Counted from the first letter of the stretch, positions 32,601 to 41,985 are shown. The stretch is DNA of 64,000 nucleotides from Chondrosia reniformis (GCA_947172415.1 OX359189.1:8570501-8634500), one strand, 5' to 3'. Made by a program: numbers and translations. The notes: generated from the sequence alone by a model not told the origin.

Positions 32601-33789
32601 ACAAGATATGAAGGAAAAGCTTAACTGTTTCACTTTATTGTTCATTAATTGTTACTGTTTATAAAGATGAATAGTTAGGAATGGAAATATTATGCACATA
32701 CAGTAGTTATAGTTCAGTATATATAGAACCTTTCAGCTAGTGAATATATAAATAGCACAGGCACTGACTAAGGACCAAGAGATTGGATGCACGTTTGATA
32801 AGTTTTGCCTGAAACATCCCCTTAAGATGAGCACATTGTACCTATAGCACTTCAGTATGATATTCTTATCTACGTATAAAAGTGGCTAGTTTACAAACAC
32901 ACTTTCCCATGTACTGTATGACTGGCTATTTCTGACTATAATAAATAAATAACCAGTTTATGGTATGCAGTATCTTGGAAACCATACTTGTCAAACAGAT
33001 TGTCCTGTATGACCTCCAGTTGACTAAACTGCATGTACTCTGACCTCATACAGGTTAGAATAAAGATTTGTGGCACATTGACTTGGGTATAAGCGCACAC
33101 AATTATATAATCACTTTAATAGGAATCATTATCTATTACATACAGAAAGTAAGGAATTACATGTCTATACACTCACCAGGTGGATCTACAGTAACTCCAT
33201 TACTGATGACTCTATTTGGATCAGATGTACCACGAGTGATATTAAATGTGAAACATCTGTAAGTGTATACTTTATTCTCAAACTCTTCTCTGGCCACAGT
33301 GATAGTCAGAGTAGTAGTAGTTGTATTACCATCTCTATTATGATTAGGAGTAGACTGAGGATTAAATCCAGTTCCATTTCTCTCCCATCTAACATCAGTA
33401 TCAGCATCAAGTACAGGATGTGTACATGTTAACTTGTAGGGTTCATCCAAACCAAAACAAGGAGGACTTGATGGAGCAGTGAGTGTAACAGTAGTTTCAA
33501 CTGTAAATGTATCAGAAGTAATGAATTAAATTGTGTACAATGCTATGCAAAATCAAACTTTGTTTTCCTTGAATACCATGCACTTACAATTATAAAGTTA
33601 ACATTCCCAACAAAGTGCAATATCTAGCTGACATTAAATCACAAGTTAAGTAAGGTTAAGTGTTAATGTGTAAGAAGTATATGGTTAAAATATATACCTA
33701 AGTACATATAACAATGTTAAAATACATCCATAATCTTACCTTGTTGCAATACACCCAAAATGAGGCAACTGGTAACTGCAAGGTATAAT
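20638..33789 (-). CDS. Gene C: Ig-FN3-Ig receptor with a long ITIM/ITSM-like tail (model)
   Basis: Proposed minus-strand gene joined by splice phase: signal exon 33740-33789, V-Ig 33177-33500, FN3 27443-27706, Ig 27054-27335, TM 26744-26910, then a choice of cytoplasmic exons from 25456 down to 20638. Phases are 1 through the ectodomain and 0 after the TM, except the phase-2 pair 21973-22013/21474-21843 and its paralogue. The 5.5-kb intron between V-Ig and FN3 contains duplicated DNA and MITEs. Alternatively the gene starts inside the FN3 exon region at about 27767, where an in-frame ATG precedes hydrophobic residues (MFISRFIMMFLSFPVYTS). Tail tyrosine motifs suggest an inhibitory-type receptor; that is inference from motif grammar. 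Which tail exons are joined cannot be told from DNA alone. Confidence 0.5.
20792..20832 (-). CDS. Tail cassette EPAAKEDESLDLV
   Basis: A 41-nt exon from TTTTAG to TT|GTAAGT, phase 0 in, phase 2 out. Encodes an acidic stretch. Duplicate of 21973-22013. Confidence 0.45.
20993..21145 (-). CDS. Tail cassette GYGNYQFKVSDNF...
   Basis: A 153-nt phase 0-0 exon from TTTTAG to TTT|GTAAGT encoding 51 residues, starting GYGNYQFKVSDNFLVCFERT and ending ALKNNQELF. Domain not recognised. Near-identical copy at 22172-22324; a shorter relative at 23945-24019 shares GYGNYQF. Frame is conserved between copies despite substitutions and a shifted A/C run (QKKAHLL versus QKKNTFL), which supports coding. Confidence 0.5.
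21362..21412 (-). CDS. Tail cassette VSSANALESNDDPDRQQ
   Basis: A 51-nt phase 0-0 exon after TTGTAG, ending at a weak donor CAA|GTTGGT. Copies at 22599-22649 and 24290-24340 keep the frame, with VPSANAL or ESNEDPD changes. No domain recognised; acidic and Ser/Asn-rich. Confidence 0.45.
21474..21843 (-). CDS. Tail exon with in-frame EEQA acidic repeats
   Basis: A 370-nt exon between TTTTGCTAG and CCT|GTGAGT. It enters with one base (phase 2) that completes the codon left by 21973-22013, giving LVS-VQTIQAEEQAEDQ..., and leaves in phase 0 after ENESEMMP. A 12-bp unit (GAAGAACAAGCG and variants) repeats roughly 27 times, giving tetrapeptides EEQA/EDQA with occasional KDQA, ENQA, EDPV. All three frames are open because the unit is a multiple of three; the Glu/Gln frame is chosen because it alone fits both flanking phases. 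A flexible acidic, probably coiled-coil-prone linker is inferred. Confidence 0.5.
21973..22013 (-). CDS. Tail cassette EPAAKDDECLDLV
   Basis: A 41-nt exon from TTTTAG to TC|GTGAGT, phase 0 in and 2 out, matching the phase of the acidic-repeat exon just downstream. Duplicate of 20792-20832. Confidence 0.45.
22172..22324 (-). CDS. Tail cassette GYGNYQFKVSDNF..., second copy
   Basis: A 153-nt phase 0-0 exon, paralogue of 20993-21145, with differences such as QKKNTFL and IQNKDALK but no stop. Acceptor TTTTAG, donor TTT|GTAAGT. Confidence 0.5.
22599..22649 (-). CDS. Tail cassette VPSANALESNDDPDRQQ
   Basis: Paralogue of 21362-21412; 51 nt, phase 0-0, acceptor TTGTAG, weak donor CAA|GTTGGT. Confidence 0.45.
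22721..22765 (-). CDS. Tail cassette VILLQPTEANDILVH
   Basis: A 45-nt phase 0-0 exon from GTTTAG to CAT|GTGAGT. Positionally equivalent to 24411-24458 (ALLSEPAEENENHLVP) and to the end of the acidic-repeat exon. Confidence 0.4.
22841..22878. repeat. (CAGT)n microsatellite
   Basis: About nine tandem CAGT units. A related (CAGT/CGGT)n array lies at the equivalent place in the next tail block (25046-25104). Confidence 0.95.
23172..23444 (-). CDS. Tail exon with ITIM-like LEYAQL and ITSM-like TEYATV
   Basis: Opens in phase 0 after TTCCTAATAAATT-side acceptor TATTAG and encodes EKKGELEYAQLNPEQF, then NSMLSGTEYATVANC, then five or six QKDVANC/QKDVVNG heptads (21-nt repeats), and ends SSSSGYN with TAA at 23172. 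LEYAQL fits the ITIM consensus [ILVS]-x-Y-x-x-[ILV]; TEYATV fits the ITSM consensus T-x-Y-x-x-[VI]. In vertebrate receptors this pair recruits SH2 phosphatases. A consensus phase-0 donor, TCA|GTGAGT at 23208, would make the exon internal (23208-23444). Paralogue: 25301-25456. Confidence 0.6.
   Translation of the reverse strand, partial: EKKGELEYAQLNPEQFKKGPTNVDNSMLSGTEYATVANCQKDVVNGQKDVANCQKDVANCQKDVANCQKDVVNGQNEVSVSSSSSSSGYN
23945..24019 (-). CDS. Tail cassette GYGNYQFRDSEKYLHC...
   Basis: A 75-nt phase 0-0 exon from TTATAG to CCT|GTATGT, encoding GYGNYQFRDSEKYLHCSHKK then VEEVP. Begins like the 51-residue cassettes at 20993 and 22172, then diverges. Its tyrosines (GNYQF, EKYLH) are further candidate phosphorylation sites. 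Confidence 0.5.
24290..24340 (-). CDS. Tail cassette VSSANALESNEDPDRQQ
   Basis: 51 nt, phase 0-0, acceptor TTATAG, weak donor CAA|GTTGGT; third copy of this cassette. Confidence 0.45.
24411..24458 (-). CDS. Tail cassette ALLSEPAEENENHLVP
   Basis: 48-nt phase 0-0 exon from TATTTAG to CCT|GTGAGT. EPAEENEN resembles the flanks of the acidic-repeat exon (EEENESEMMP). Confidence 0.45.
24482..24958 (+). mobile_element. pogo/Tigger-type transposon remnant
   Basis: Bounded by TA dinucleotides (24480-24481 and 24959-24960), with TIRs CAGTGAAGTCTCATTACAA and its near-perfect complement. The interior keeps a broken CENP-B-type helix-turn-helix of pogo transposase: KKIEII, AVENAPPAKRR and, in a shifted frame, EITAEFCIPANTLSTILKN. 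Stops and a frameshift disable it, and most of the transposase is missing. It sits in an intron between two tail cassettes of gene C. Confidence 0.8.
25046..25104. repeat. (CAGT/CGGT)n microsatellite
   Basis: Tandem CAGT units with interspersed CGGT; counterpart of 22841-22878. Confidence 0.9.
25301..25456 (-). CDS. Tail exon with ITIM-like LEYATV
   Basis: After acceptor TTAG the phase-0 frame reads EKNGELEYATVENSQKEVLV, continuing to a TAG at 25301-25303 (52 codons including stop). LEYATV fits the ITIM consensus. It looks like the 23172-23444 exon with its middle removed, so that the ITIM start is fused to the ITSM end. An alternative phase-0 donor TTA|GTGAGT at 25400 would give a 57-nt internal exon. 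It lies closest to the TM exon, so it could serve as an early alternative end of gene C. Confidence 0.55.
   Translation of the reverse strand, partial: EKNGELEYATVENSQKEVLVSSVSLNYLAVAVDTINKKELVLIDHRVYTSV
25718..26180. mobile_element. pogo/Tigger-like MITE
   Basis: TA target duplications flank TIRs CAGTGGAGCACGGATATAAC and the complementary right end (...GTTATAAACGTGTTCCACTG). The interior is rich in ATTTCGTTATAA-type subrepeats and has no transposase ORF. Intronic to gene C. Confidence 0.75.
26744..26910 (-). CDS. Gene C transmembrane exon
   Basis: A 167-nt exon, phase 1 in (TATTCAG), phase 0 out (GAT|GTAAGC). Encodes IPPESANIGLIIGIAVG, a helix through VVLLLTVTTVLIIVCY, and the juxtamembrane segment KKNQKCQPESDCHSETKD. 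The juxtamembrane part differs from the KNQQHQPVE shared by A, B and D, consistent with this copy leading to a different tail. Confidence 0.7.
27054..27335 (-). CDS. Gene C membrane-proximal Ig exon
   Basis: A 282-nt phase 1-1 exon (acceptor ATTAG, donor G|GTTAGT). Begins ERVIVTVSFDKNTAILTC and contains IYWKRNGIDVTGE, DGDEVSCSIHLI and GVEESDPIEIQYPLT. Cys pair and central Trp fit an Ig fold. Closest relatives are 61390-61668 (gene A) and the inverted relic at 9119. Confidence 0.75.
27443..27706 (-). CDS. Gene C FN3 exon
   Basis: A 264-nt phase 1-1 exon (acceptor ACATCAG, donor G|GTTAGTGA). Encodes KPILMPPLDWIGSTLIFCNW, YRCRCTRASDND, EFMFYELDPNTTYRVEIFLD and ends LTTFG. The E-F signature L-D-P-N-T-x-Y-x-V supports FN3; extra Cys residues suggest an added disulfide. 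Paralogue in gene A at 61783-62052. Confidence 0.7.
27990..28135 (-). repeat. Repeat unit with a degenerate hammerhead-like core
   Basis: Shares ATCTTTCGACTTTTAGAG and TTCGACGCAGTTA with 40665-40830. On the minus strand at about 28056-28082 it reads TTGAAGA, a GAC...GGGTC pairing segment and GAAACGTTTG, a degraded form of the ribozyme-like core seen at 17843 and 28826. Confidence 0.5.
28751..28907. mobile_element. Foldback unit with a hammerhead-like loop, copy 1
   Basis: Arms of about 37 nt (ATGAATTGGTTACAATTTGA... and its complement) enclose about 80 nt containing CTGAAGA, GACC-TAC-GGGTC and GAAACGTC at 28826-28853. The arms would form a stable hairpin. Copy 2 is 31953-32100. Confidence 0.7.
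28826..28853 (+). ncRNA. Hammerhead-ribozyme-like core
   Basis: CTGAAGA (fits CUGANGA), stem II GACC/GGGTC with loop TAC, then GAAAC and GTC, the usual cleavage triplet. The adjacent ATTA before the core and TAAT after GTCC could pair as stem I with a one-base bulge. Confidence 0.5.
30425..30673. mobile_element. Perfect foldback MITE
   Basis: Nearly the whole 249 bp is an inverted repeat: left CTAGAGAACAATAAAAATTT..., right its complement ending ...TTATTGTTCTCTAG. The arms carry GATGTAGGGATGGCAC and AAGAAAGGGATGTTACACAG. Other copies or fragments lie at 8985, 12240, 37944 and 54909. Immediately right (30674-31180) is a linked repeat ending GAGAGTACTACCGTACTCTC, also found beside the copy at 54909. 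Confidence 0.9.
30674..31180. repeat. Repeat linked to the foldback MITE
   Basis: Matches 55151-55466 (shared TATGACGTCATTAAAATGGC, ATTCGGAATTTCGCTCCTAT) and part of 38040-38215, ending in the palindrome AGAGAGTACTACCGTACTCTC or a variant. No coding potential seen. Confidence 0.75.
31953..32100 (+). mobile_element. Foldback unit with a hammerhead-like loop, copy 2
   Basis: Same arms as 28751-28907. The core at 32023-32050 reads CTGAGGA, GACC-TAC-AGGTT, GAAACGTC. Compared with copy 1 the stem II change G to A/U keeps pairing through a G-U wobble and the variable N of CUGANGA differs, as expected for a conserved structure. Confidence 0.6.
33177..33500 (-). CDS. V-like Ig domain exon, gene C
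   Basis: A 324-nt phase 1-1 exon (acceptor TTTACAG, donor G|GTGAGT). Encodes TVTLTAPSSPPCFGLDEPYK, KLTCTHPVLDAD, VRWERNGTGF, TITVAREEF and YRCFTFNITRG. Cys pair and Trp conserved. It sits in duplicate 2 and is the nearest upstream first domain for the FN3/Ig/TM exons at 26.7-27.7 kb; assignment to gene C rests on position and phase. Confidence 0.75.
33740..33789 (-). CDS. Signal-peptide exon, gene C
   Basis: A 50-nt exon after CTGTAG, encoding LYLAVTSCLILGVLQQ and ending in phase 1 at G|GTAAG. Homologue of 1491-1537, one codon longer. The initiating ATG exon upstream was not identified. Confidence 0.6.
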
Positions 33790-34517
33790 CTACAGAAGGA
33801 TAGAAATAGATAGACATAAACTATGACTGACGTTACTGACTTTCAGTAATTACAAGTAACCTCAATCTATCAACCTATCTCAAACTATATCTTCTAATCA
33901 GGTAAACATGGTAGGGACTTATAACTGTATTGCAATATGTACACCTGGATGAGATTCATTGGGACGTACTTTATCCTTACAAAAAGTCACTTCCAAATGC
34001 TTATATGTATGTAGCTTGTAAACTGCTGATTCATCATTTCTTTGATATTTAAAAATTGCTGGCTGAGTGAACAACAACATGCCAACAGACTAATACTTCC
34101 TCCTACAAATGGCTACACATGCCAAGAATGCAGTCTATTTTGACTACTTACACTAACACTCTAATCTCAATTAGGCTCTGCATTCACTAGTTTAGAAATT
34201 TGTGTAGCATAACAATATTATTATGGAGAGTAAACGAGTAAACTGAAACTGAAGAGTATCCATTACCTTGAACCTTGAAAATTAACAATTGTACATAGAA
34301 TATTCATTATAAAGTAGCATTATAAATCCCAGGAAATGTTTATCAGTGTAAGTGTCTAAATGTGTACATCTTAGGTAGTAACATCCATATACGTATGATA
34401 GGAGTAGTACCCGAGACTGCACCAAACATAATCTAGCCTATGATATCTAACTACACAGCACAAAGCGGGCTTCTATTAGAACATAGTCCATAAGTTTAGG
34501 GTAAGATACCACACCAT

Positions 34518-34738
34518 AATATATTGTAGTGGTTCACAGTGGTGATATACTGTATATATTGTAGTGGTTCACAGTGGTGATATACTGTATATATTGTAGT
34601 GGTTCACAGTGGTGATATACTGTATATATTGTAGTGGTTCACAGTGGTGATATACTGTATATATTGTAGTGGTTCACAGTGGTGATATACTGTATATATT
34701 GTAGTGGTTCACAGTGGTGATATACTGTATATATTGTA
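34518..34738. repeat. 35-bp tandem repeat
   Basis: About six near-identical units built around TGTAGTGGTTCACAGTGGTG and ATATACTGTATAT. Duplicate 1 has a single unit at about 2300, so the array expanded after the segmental duplication. Confidence 0.95.
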
Positions 34739-37700
34739 TATATTTATGATTCTCATATACTGTATATGGTATCAACTACATGGTGCATGTTGTTGAACAT
34801 GTGGGGAAAAATGAAGGTCCAAATTAAGAGAGCTTACTCATTTTGCAAACCATTCCTTGACCTTTATAATAATCAGTAGTAAAGAGTATTGAGTATGTGG
34901 TATATACTGACTGGAACTGCTAAAATATAATGACTAAGTTCTTATCTTGTAATAATGACTACAAGCAAAGACAGGTAATCGGTAGCTACTGCACTAACTA
35001 TCCTCCCCTTATGGACCATCCCCTTATGCTGAGTAATCACTTACGTTTAAGGAAAATTCAAGTACTAGAGCACCAGCCAACCAATTTATGTATATATACC
35101 AGGAAAAAACACCTTGCACTAGGAACTACTATCAACAAGCTACTACACTAGTAACAGATGAGGATAATAATATGTACACATGTAAAGTACTATACCCAAT
35201 GCAGTATATCTACTACTATATTTAAAGTGTAATACATGTACATATTAACACACTGGGTTAAGACTTTAATTAGAAGCATTCATTAGAAGAGCCTGTTACG
35301 ATACAGTCTGCATGCACTACATATCAACTTCCAAAGAGGGTAAACTGATTACTAGATAGAGTCAGTTACTAGTAGTTCACTTTCATTCAATATAGTTTAC
35401 ATACAATGTTAAAAATCTTTTGAATCTGTTTAATTGTTAGCTAGTGTGGTTCCATGATCGTTGCACCTAAAGTACAATGTTAAACACTATGTGACATTGA
35501 TTGATCTATATGATGGTGATATGATTACTGACTACTCTTTATGGGACTGATCAACAAGATTTTATACAATTGACTACATATCAGAGAGTACAGTAGTACT
35601 CTCTAAGTAGGATTTCAGTAGGATTGGCTGAAAAAAAGAGGCTGTCCTATCTAATGTATTACCAATTAACACCTCATAAATCATCAACTTCTGTATGATT
35701 AGCCTTATCATATAATCACTGTCTTGCTTTGATACTTTTTGCAGATGTCTTAGTGAACACTGCCATTCCTACTTCCAACATCATTTTTGTAAATGTTTTT
35801 TATTTACTTGTATATACATATAGTGTATCTAGTGTTGCAGGCAATCACTGCATTGGACTGACATGTACCTATTCTAGAGGCTCTAGGCTCATTTAATCAA
35901 CAGTCAGTTGGTACAAATTCATAAATACGTACATATTATATGCTCTGCATCTACTTATATCTGCCACCATTTACGTATAATAATATTAGTTTTATTATAT
36001 GGTGTGCTAGTATGAAGCAATTTATCATTGGTTGAACATCTTGCAAGAGTTGTTTTGTTGTTGTTGTTATATTACTGTTAACCTTGGTCTGGACTATACA
36101 AAATAGTTAAGCTTATTACCTAAGAATGAAAACTAAAACATCTGTACATACATATATGTACCAATCGAACAATAACAAGCAGGTCACAGCAGATAAGGTT
36201 ACAATATAGATCCAATTACAAGTCATATAAAGTTAGTATATATACATATACGTATATACGTAGGTATACTGTGTTATTCAATTAAGGAGTCTGACAAGAA
36301 TTATTTTGAAAAGGGCCCACGTAAAGTTTACATAACGTATCTACCCACTTCCTTTCTAGTGCATGCCACAGTCAAGGGGACTCAACCCCTCAACAAGCAC
36401 AAACCCACAGGGGACTTACAAATTAGTAGGTGTTATAAGGCATAGGATTACTTGTAAATATGTATGTACGCTATCCTCTTTTAGCTGATGCAACTTAATA
36501 ATGCATGGTTTCTAAGTGCATAACAACATAATATGGAGAAGAACTACAAGTAAAATGAAACTGATATTGAAGAGCATCAGATAGTGGAACTTCAAAACTA
36601 ACTAAAGTGCTTCTTTCAATAGAAAATTCCCAAATCCTAGGACTTGTTTTTCAGAGTAACAGTATGTACGTATATATATGGACACCTTAGGTGCAACACT
36701 TACAGTATGTACATACGTACCTAGTCTTTGACATCCAGATGTGATAGCTAAAAGCAGAAAGAAACTTATTTCTCAACAGTCCACAAGTATATGTAGTAAG
36801 ATATGTACCATACGGTGATATACGTATAACAACAAACATTGCCCACTGAACTGCTAACAAACTGATTACTGACTAATTTAATGACTGATTTGATGTTTGT
36901 GTGTTTATGTTGTTTGTACTGTACTGGCCTCCCCGAAAATTAGTCCCTGACTAAGTGGAGCTTCAGTAGAATAATAATAATAACACTAAAATAATAATAT
37001 TGTACTAGTTTCACAGTCTCAATTGTTGCTGTTAGACCTTAGCAAGTAGGTATACAGAAATGTCCAAGAAGAAAAAGGAAATGTAGTATTCATTGAAGCA
37101 TTTATGACCTTCAAGACAATAGTATATATGTAGACAGAGGCTACATCACATTGGTTAGAAGTTTATATATTGAAGAGTTCACAGTCTCAACTGTTGCTGT
37201 GTTAGACATTAGCTTATATATTGAAGAGTTCACAATTCCAACACACAAGATATAAGTTCTATGGTATGTGTACAGTTTGTACATGTATATGGAGAATACC
37301 ACATGTTTTTAAACTCAGTGATAAATACTATGGCAACAACAGATACATAAACAGTTAGTACAAATCTTCTCCCTTAAGAACCATCCCATTATGCTGAATA
37401 ATCACTTAAAGACAGTTCCAGTATTAGAGCACCAGCCAACCAATTTGTACTAGGAAAAAACACCTTGTAATGGGAATTATCTGCAATGAGCCATTTACAT
37501 TATACTAGTAACACATGACAATAAATAAATTTGTATTACTTGCTATACAAAGTTCTTCTGCCCAGTACACTAGTTTACGCAATTAACAGTTACCAAGGTC
37601 AAGTAACTTCAGCTTTGCATGGGGAGAAATCAGGGACTTATACCTGGTCCCACTACCTAGACTGCTCATATTAATTCAGTGGTTAATTTTAGTATATTAA

Positions 37701-37943
37701 TTGGTGATAAGGAAATACTTACCACTACACAGTATTATGTTAACACTATGTAATTATATTAGCATGTGATTAATCAATAAGAATGTTGACTACTGTCATA
37801 GAAACAACAATTCTATAGCACTATAATGTAGATTCAGGCATTAAGAATAGTACATAAAGGTGTGATTACGTATGTGTGCAAAAGAACACTAACGTTTACA
37901 ATCTATTAATTACTATATGTACATGTATATAACTTATAATATA

Positions 37944-38215
37944 TACTAGAGAACAATAAAAATTTTCTATAAAAATATTAAATATATGGGGATGGCACAA
38001 AAAGTACAGAAACAAGAAAGGGATGTTACACAGTGAAGCATATTCGCTTGCCTTTAAGGTCTATTTAGAGTATGTATATTGTATATTTAGTTATACATAG
38101 CCTTGTTTTGTTGATTTTTTGGCCTATTTCAGGATTTTGCTCCTATACCAATGTATGGGGAAAACGAAAAAAACGTGTCATCCCTACATAGGGAGTACTA
38201 CCGTACTCCCTGATA
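37944..38215. mobile_element. Foldback-MITE-derived insertion
   Basis: Begins CTAGAGAACAATAAAAATTT like 30425, lacks the second arm, then joins the linked repeat (ATACCAATGTATGGGGAAAA) and ends AGGGAGTACTACCGTACTCC. Absent from the matching site in duplicate 1 (about 5280), so it is younger than the duplication. Confidence 0.8.
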
Positions 38216-40664
38216 CTACTATATACTATACTATATAACATGTATATAACTTCCAACTTTTGATTGTCTACTAGTGACAGTTTGGTAAGTGATGCTCAAA
38301 AAGTACAGATATCTATATCCCTAGAATAGATATACAGCTAGACTGTCTCTATATAGCACACAAATTGACTTGTCACTTTGACTCTGTTGTATATTCAATT
38401 GCATCCAGATTAGCAACATCTTGGGACACACATATGTATTAGTATGCTTCATTTACCAGTCAAGTCAAGTGTTTATCTTCTCACTGTGTGTGTGGCTGCC
38501 TAACATGCTTAGCATTCAGCTATTCATCATTGTTGGCAAAGGCTTCCAAGTGTGAATACCAAGTTCCTACTGAAGCATGAGCATAACAGTACGGTATTGT
38601 AACTATTGTTACTATGTATTCAGAAGCCATGGGATGGAGTGGCCTCATGCATACACAAGTCATATGTATGTAATATTCTACATATATAGCTAATTCCTTT
38701 GTCCATCAGATGACACATTTAAGGCCACTTTTTCTGACTTTGCAACCACAAATATAATAAACAGCTTGTATATGGAGTCATGTACCAGAACAGCATTCTA
38801 TTAGGGATACAGATTGAACAGAAAAACTAGTTATTAGTGAAAGGGAGTAACAAAATACGTTAGCACAACTACAAATCCTTACTACAACTGCTGAAAAGGT
38901 TATATACACAACTACAAAGGAGGTAAGGATTTCATTATTGTATTTCTTGAATTACTCTATACTTTGTGTAGATTTGAAATTACAATATACAGATATGTCG
39001 AATTGGGCACATGATATAATAACAATGTATTTAGGTATATAGTAAATTAGCATTATAGGATGGGTATTGTTCATTAAAATACACATATTCTATATTCAGG
39101 AGTGTTTGCAAAACATTGAATTGAAACATTTTCAGGACATTTTCAGTACTTAAACTACTGTAAAGTTATAATTGTATGTGTGCAATTTATAACGAACTAT
39201 TTAGGTAGTACAACAAATAGGATGGGTATCATTCACTTTAATAGACATGTAGGATATTCAAGAATGTTAGTAGGGGGGAGGACCTTCTAGAAACATCCAT
39301 AGTTGGTTAGGCTTCCCAGGGGAATTAAATATTATTATTTCTATTATATATATAAACTTTATTACAATAATCCAGCCACCCAAGCAGTCTTCATGTCTGT
39401 TCTGTTCCTACTCCATGTATATACTTACAATACATTATACGTACATAAAATAATAATACAGCAGTAACAGGTAATTCTAATGTAACTTGTATCGATCCAG
39501 ATTACAGCTCAGTTAGAACACACCCTAGTAGCAGAGTAAGTAATAAATAACTAAAAACATTACAACCATTAGGTGGATCCATTAAAAATATTTTATGAAA
39601 GACAAAACACAATATATATTACACATTAACTAAAAACAGACAAATCCTAAATGAAGTACTAACACCAAGAAACGAACAACAGCAAGCAAGTATAAATATT
39701 ATTGAATGTGAAAGTCATAGATTCAAATTATACATTGTTACACAACATTGAAAAATACTTTCAGTTACATACATATGCATACTTCACAAGCTATTACATA
39801 ACAAATCTTCTCAAGGAAACTAGAAACCTCTCCTGTGAATGTAAAAGATCTGTACGTACAGTAGATTGCGCTGTACAGTAGATTGTCCTACGCAATCATT
39901 TAGAGGGAGTGAGGCCCCTAGGGTTTGTTTGGCTGACCTTTACCAATGGTAACAATGAATACTATGAATAAATAATAACCCCTTTGTGCAGACCAGGCTT
40001 TTCGTGGAGGTTAGAATTCTGTATGGTTGCACAGTTCAGTAATTATGCATGCTTTAAATCCGATGTCCATGTATATACATGTATACTCTTTCATTTTCTA
40101 TACTTTCGGTGTAAAGTTAAAGATTATTTTATAAGTATTTTGTATCACTTCAACCTTGTTATGCTAAACACGTCCTTTATGATCGACAGTGAGCGGGCAA
40201 CAAAGTACCCAAGCTATAGATATAAGAATAGAAACAACTGTAAGATCGTATACTTTTAAAGTTTTGAAATATAAGGTTTTATAAATGTCATTTGACTTTA
40301 GTAAAACGTAGCCTATATCATTCGGTACTTCAGTATTTGCACCAAATTGCTTGAATGAGCTGTCCTCTATTGTATTACAACAGTAAAATGCTCTACTTCA
40401 ATTTACTTTACGTACTTTATCATTTCTGCCTTATTCGAACTCCTTCCACTTACTGCAGTCTCACAGAGTAGTAGTAGATATAGCTCACAGTTCAATTTTT
40501 TTCTTCTGATTCAAGTCACGCCAGGTATGAAAGGTCTGATCTCGAACTATTAAGTGAATGTGAAGTAATCTTAAGCATAAACAGTGAGAGGTTTAGGTAC
40601 AGATTAGAGTTTGGTAAATCTAAAGAGACTGTTTCTAAAGCTATACTGGTATCTATTGCAAGGA

Positions 40665-40830
40665 TTATCTTTCGACTTTTAGAGCGTCTAAAAGACAGAT
40701 ACTGAAGAAGACCCTCGGGGTCGAAATGTCTGACCACAGAGAAGAGACAACAAAACTGCGTATTTACACACTCTAAAGGTCTCGAGGGATTAGTTCGACG
40801 CAGTTAAAAGAAATTCTTATGCTATGTTGG
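40665..40830 (+). repeat. Repeat unit with a hammerhead-like core
   Basis: Partner of 27990-28135. At 40702-40730 it reads CTGAAGA, a stem GACCC/GGGGTC with a two-base loop, and GAAATGTC. GAAAT in place of GAAAC weakens the ribozyme reading. Confidence 0.45.
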
Positions 40831-41187
40831 TACAGAGAAACGTATATAACATTCTTTCCCAGTTATCTCACCTTTTTAACCTGCGACGTCATTAATTAAG
40901 AACCACCTGCTGTGGAGCGTTATATATATATACGTACAGTACGGATGCCGCTCGATATTCATAGCTAAAATATGAATAATATTCATATTTTAGCTATGAA
41001 TATCGAATATTATGAATATCATTAAAGCACACGTGAAACGGTACCGGTTGAAAACTACTTCGGCTCATCAGCGTAAGTCGATTAATATGGACATCAGTTA
41101 CTAGTAGATGGACTCTTTCTTCCACTTCTGGTAGAGGTCTAAAGCACAGCATATCAGCTATTGATGCACACTGATGACCTGTATAAA

Positions 41188-41424
41188 TTAATGCATTAAT
41201 TCCTTTTTAAACAAAAAAGCAGCTGATTGCTTATGTATGTTAATGGCATGCACCTCTGGTAAAGGAAGAGTTACTTCTAGAAGTTGCTCTTTAGTTGTCT
41301 CCAACAGTCTATATTTTATTTTTGCTGTGCAGCCACACTTTTTAGATCCTGGTACATTTCGTCGTGTCAGTGCATCCTTGGCTTCTTTTTTTAAGCGTGG
41401 CTGAACCCCACGATGGCAGTCCAA
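41188..41424 (-). CDS. Transposon ORF with GC-x-AKI motif
   Basis: A 78-residue ORF with a Cys/His pair near the start (MDCHRGVQ), then NVPGSKKCGCTAKIKYRLLE and a terminal His-rich segment. The C...GC-x-AKI arrangement resembles the N-terminal DNA-binding zinc domains (WRKY/GCM1 or FAR1 type) of Mutator-like transposases. Probably a transposase fragment. Confidence 0.4.
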   Translation of the reverse strand: MDCHRGVQPRLKKEAKDALTRRNVPGSKKCGCTAKIKYRLLETTKEQLLEVTLPLPEVHAINIHKQSAAFLFKKELMH

Positions 41425-41718
41425 GACACGATACTACTTATGTTCATACCTAAGTTACTATGATAATCATTATTTTATTCAGAATAATCTTTAAATGGTC
41501 ATGGCTAATTTGTTATTCTCATGCATGCATGTGCTAGTTCCTCATTGCCAAACTTTGTGGCCTATCATAATGATTCCAGTTGTGAGAACATATTTTTCAG
41601 AAGTTTGCAGTGAGTATGCATGTAGCCAATCAAGCCATTTTTCCTCTGAATAGTTACAAAGGAAGCTGTTAAGAAAAGCGGGCTTTCTACCTTTATCAGA
41701 AAATAAAGACACAAAAGC

Positions 41719-41985
41719 CTATTGCTTGCAGCATTGAGGCAGTTGCTCTTGCTGACAAGTGATTAACTCTGCATTTGGGGCCTGATGCCTCCTTTTTATC
41801 CTGCATTCAGTTACTGATAAGCTTGCTTTACTACATTCTTTGCAGACCATGGCACGGGGTGCAGTATGTTTAAGGATTATTCTGCAGTAGCTGCAGCTCT
41901 TTTTTGTCATGACACAAGCACAGCATCTATCCATTATCTTAACTGTTGTAACAGGGAACTCTTTCTGTTCTTTTTTGGACATCAA
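41719..41985 (-). CDS. Cys-rich transposon ORF
   Basis: An 88-residue ORF with CxxC-type spacing: DRCCACVMTKKSCSYC and MVCKECSK, plus His residues. Lies upstream of 41188-41424 on the same strand inside the TIR element. Likely a zinc-binding part of the same degraded transposon protein; function not recognised. Confidence 0.35.
   Translation of the reverse strand: MMSKKEQKEFPVTTVKIMDRCCACVMTKKSCSYCRIILKHTAPRAMVCKECSKASLSVTECRIKRRHQAPNAELITCQQEQLPQCCKQ

Larger units (their letters stand above)
32220..40540. repeat. Segmental duplication, copy 2
   Basis: Counterpart of 1-7700, same orientation. It differs by an expanded 35-bp tandem array (34518-34738), a MITE-derived insertion (37944-38215), a repeat insertion at 35580-35820 and other indels. 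Apart from the receptor exons at 33177-33500 and 33740-33789, I recognise no gene between 33800 and 40900. Confidence 0.85.

Noticed and set aside
34518..34738. Possible CRISPR array
   Set aside because: Units are directly abutting tandem copies without unique spacers, in a eukaryotic context.
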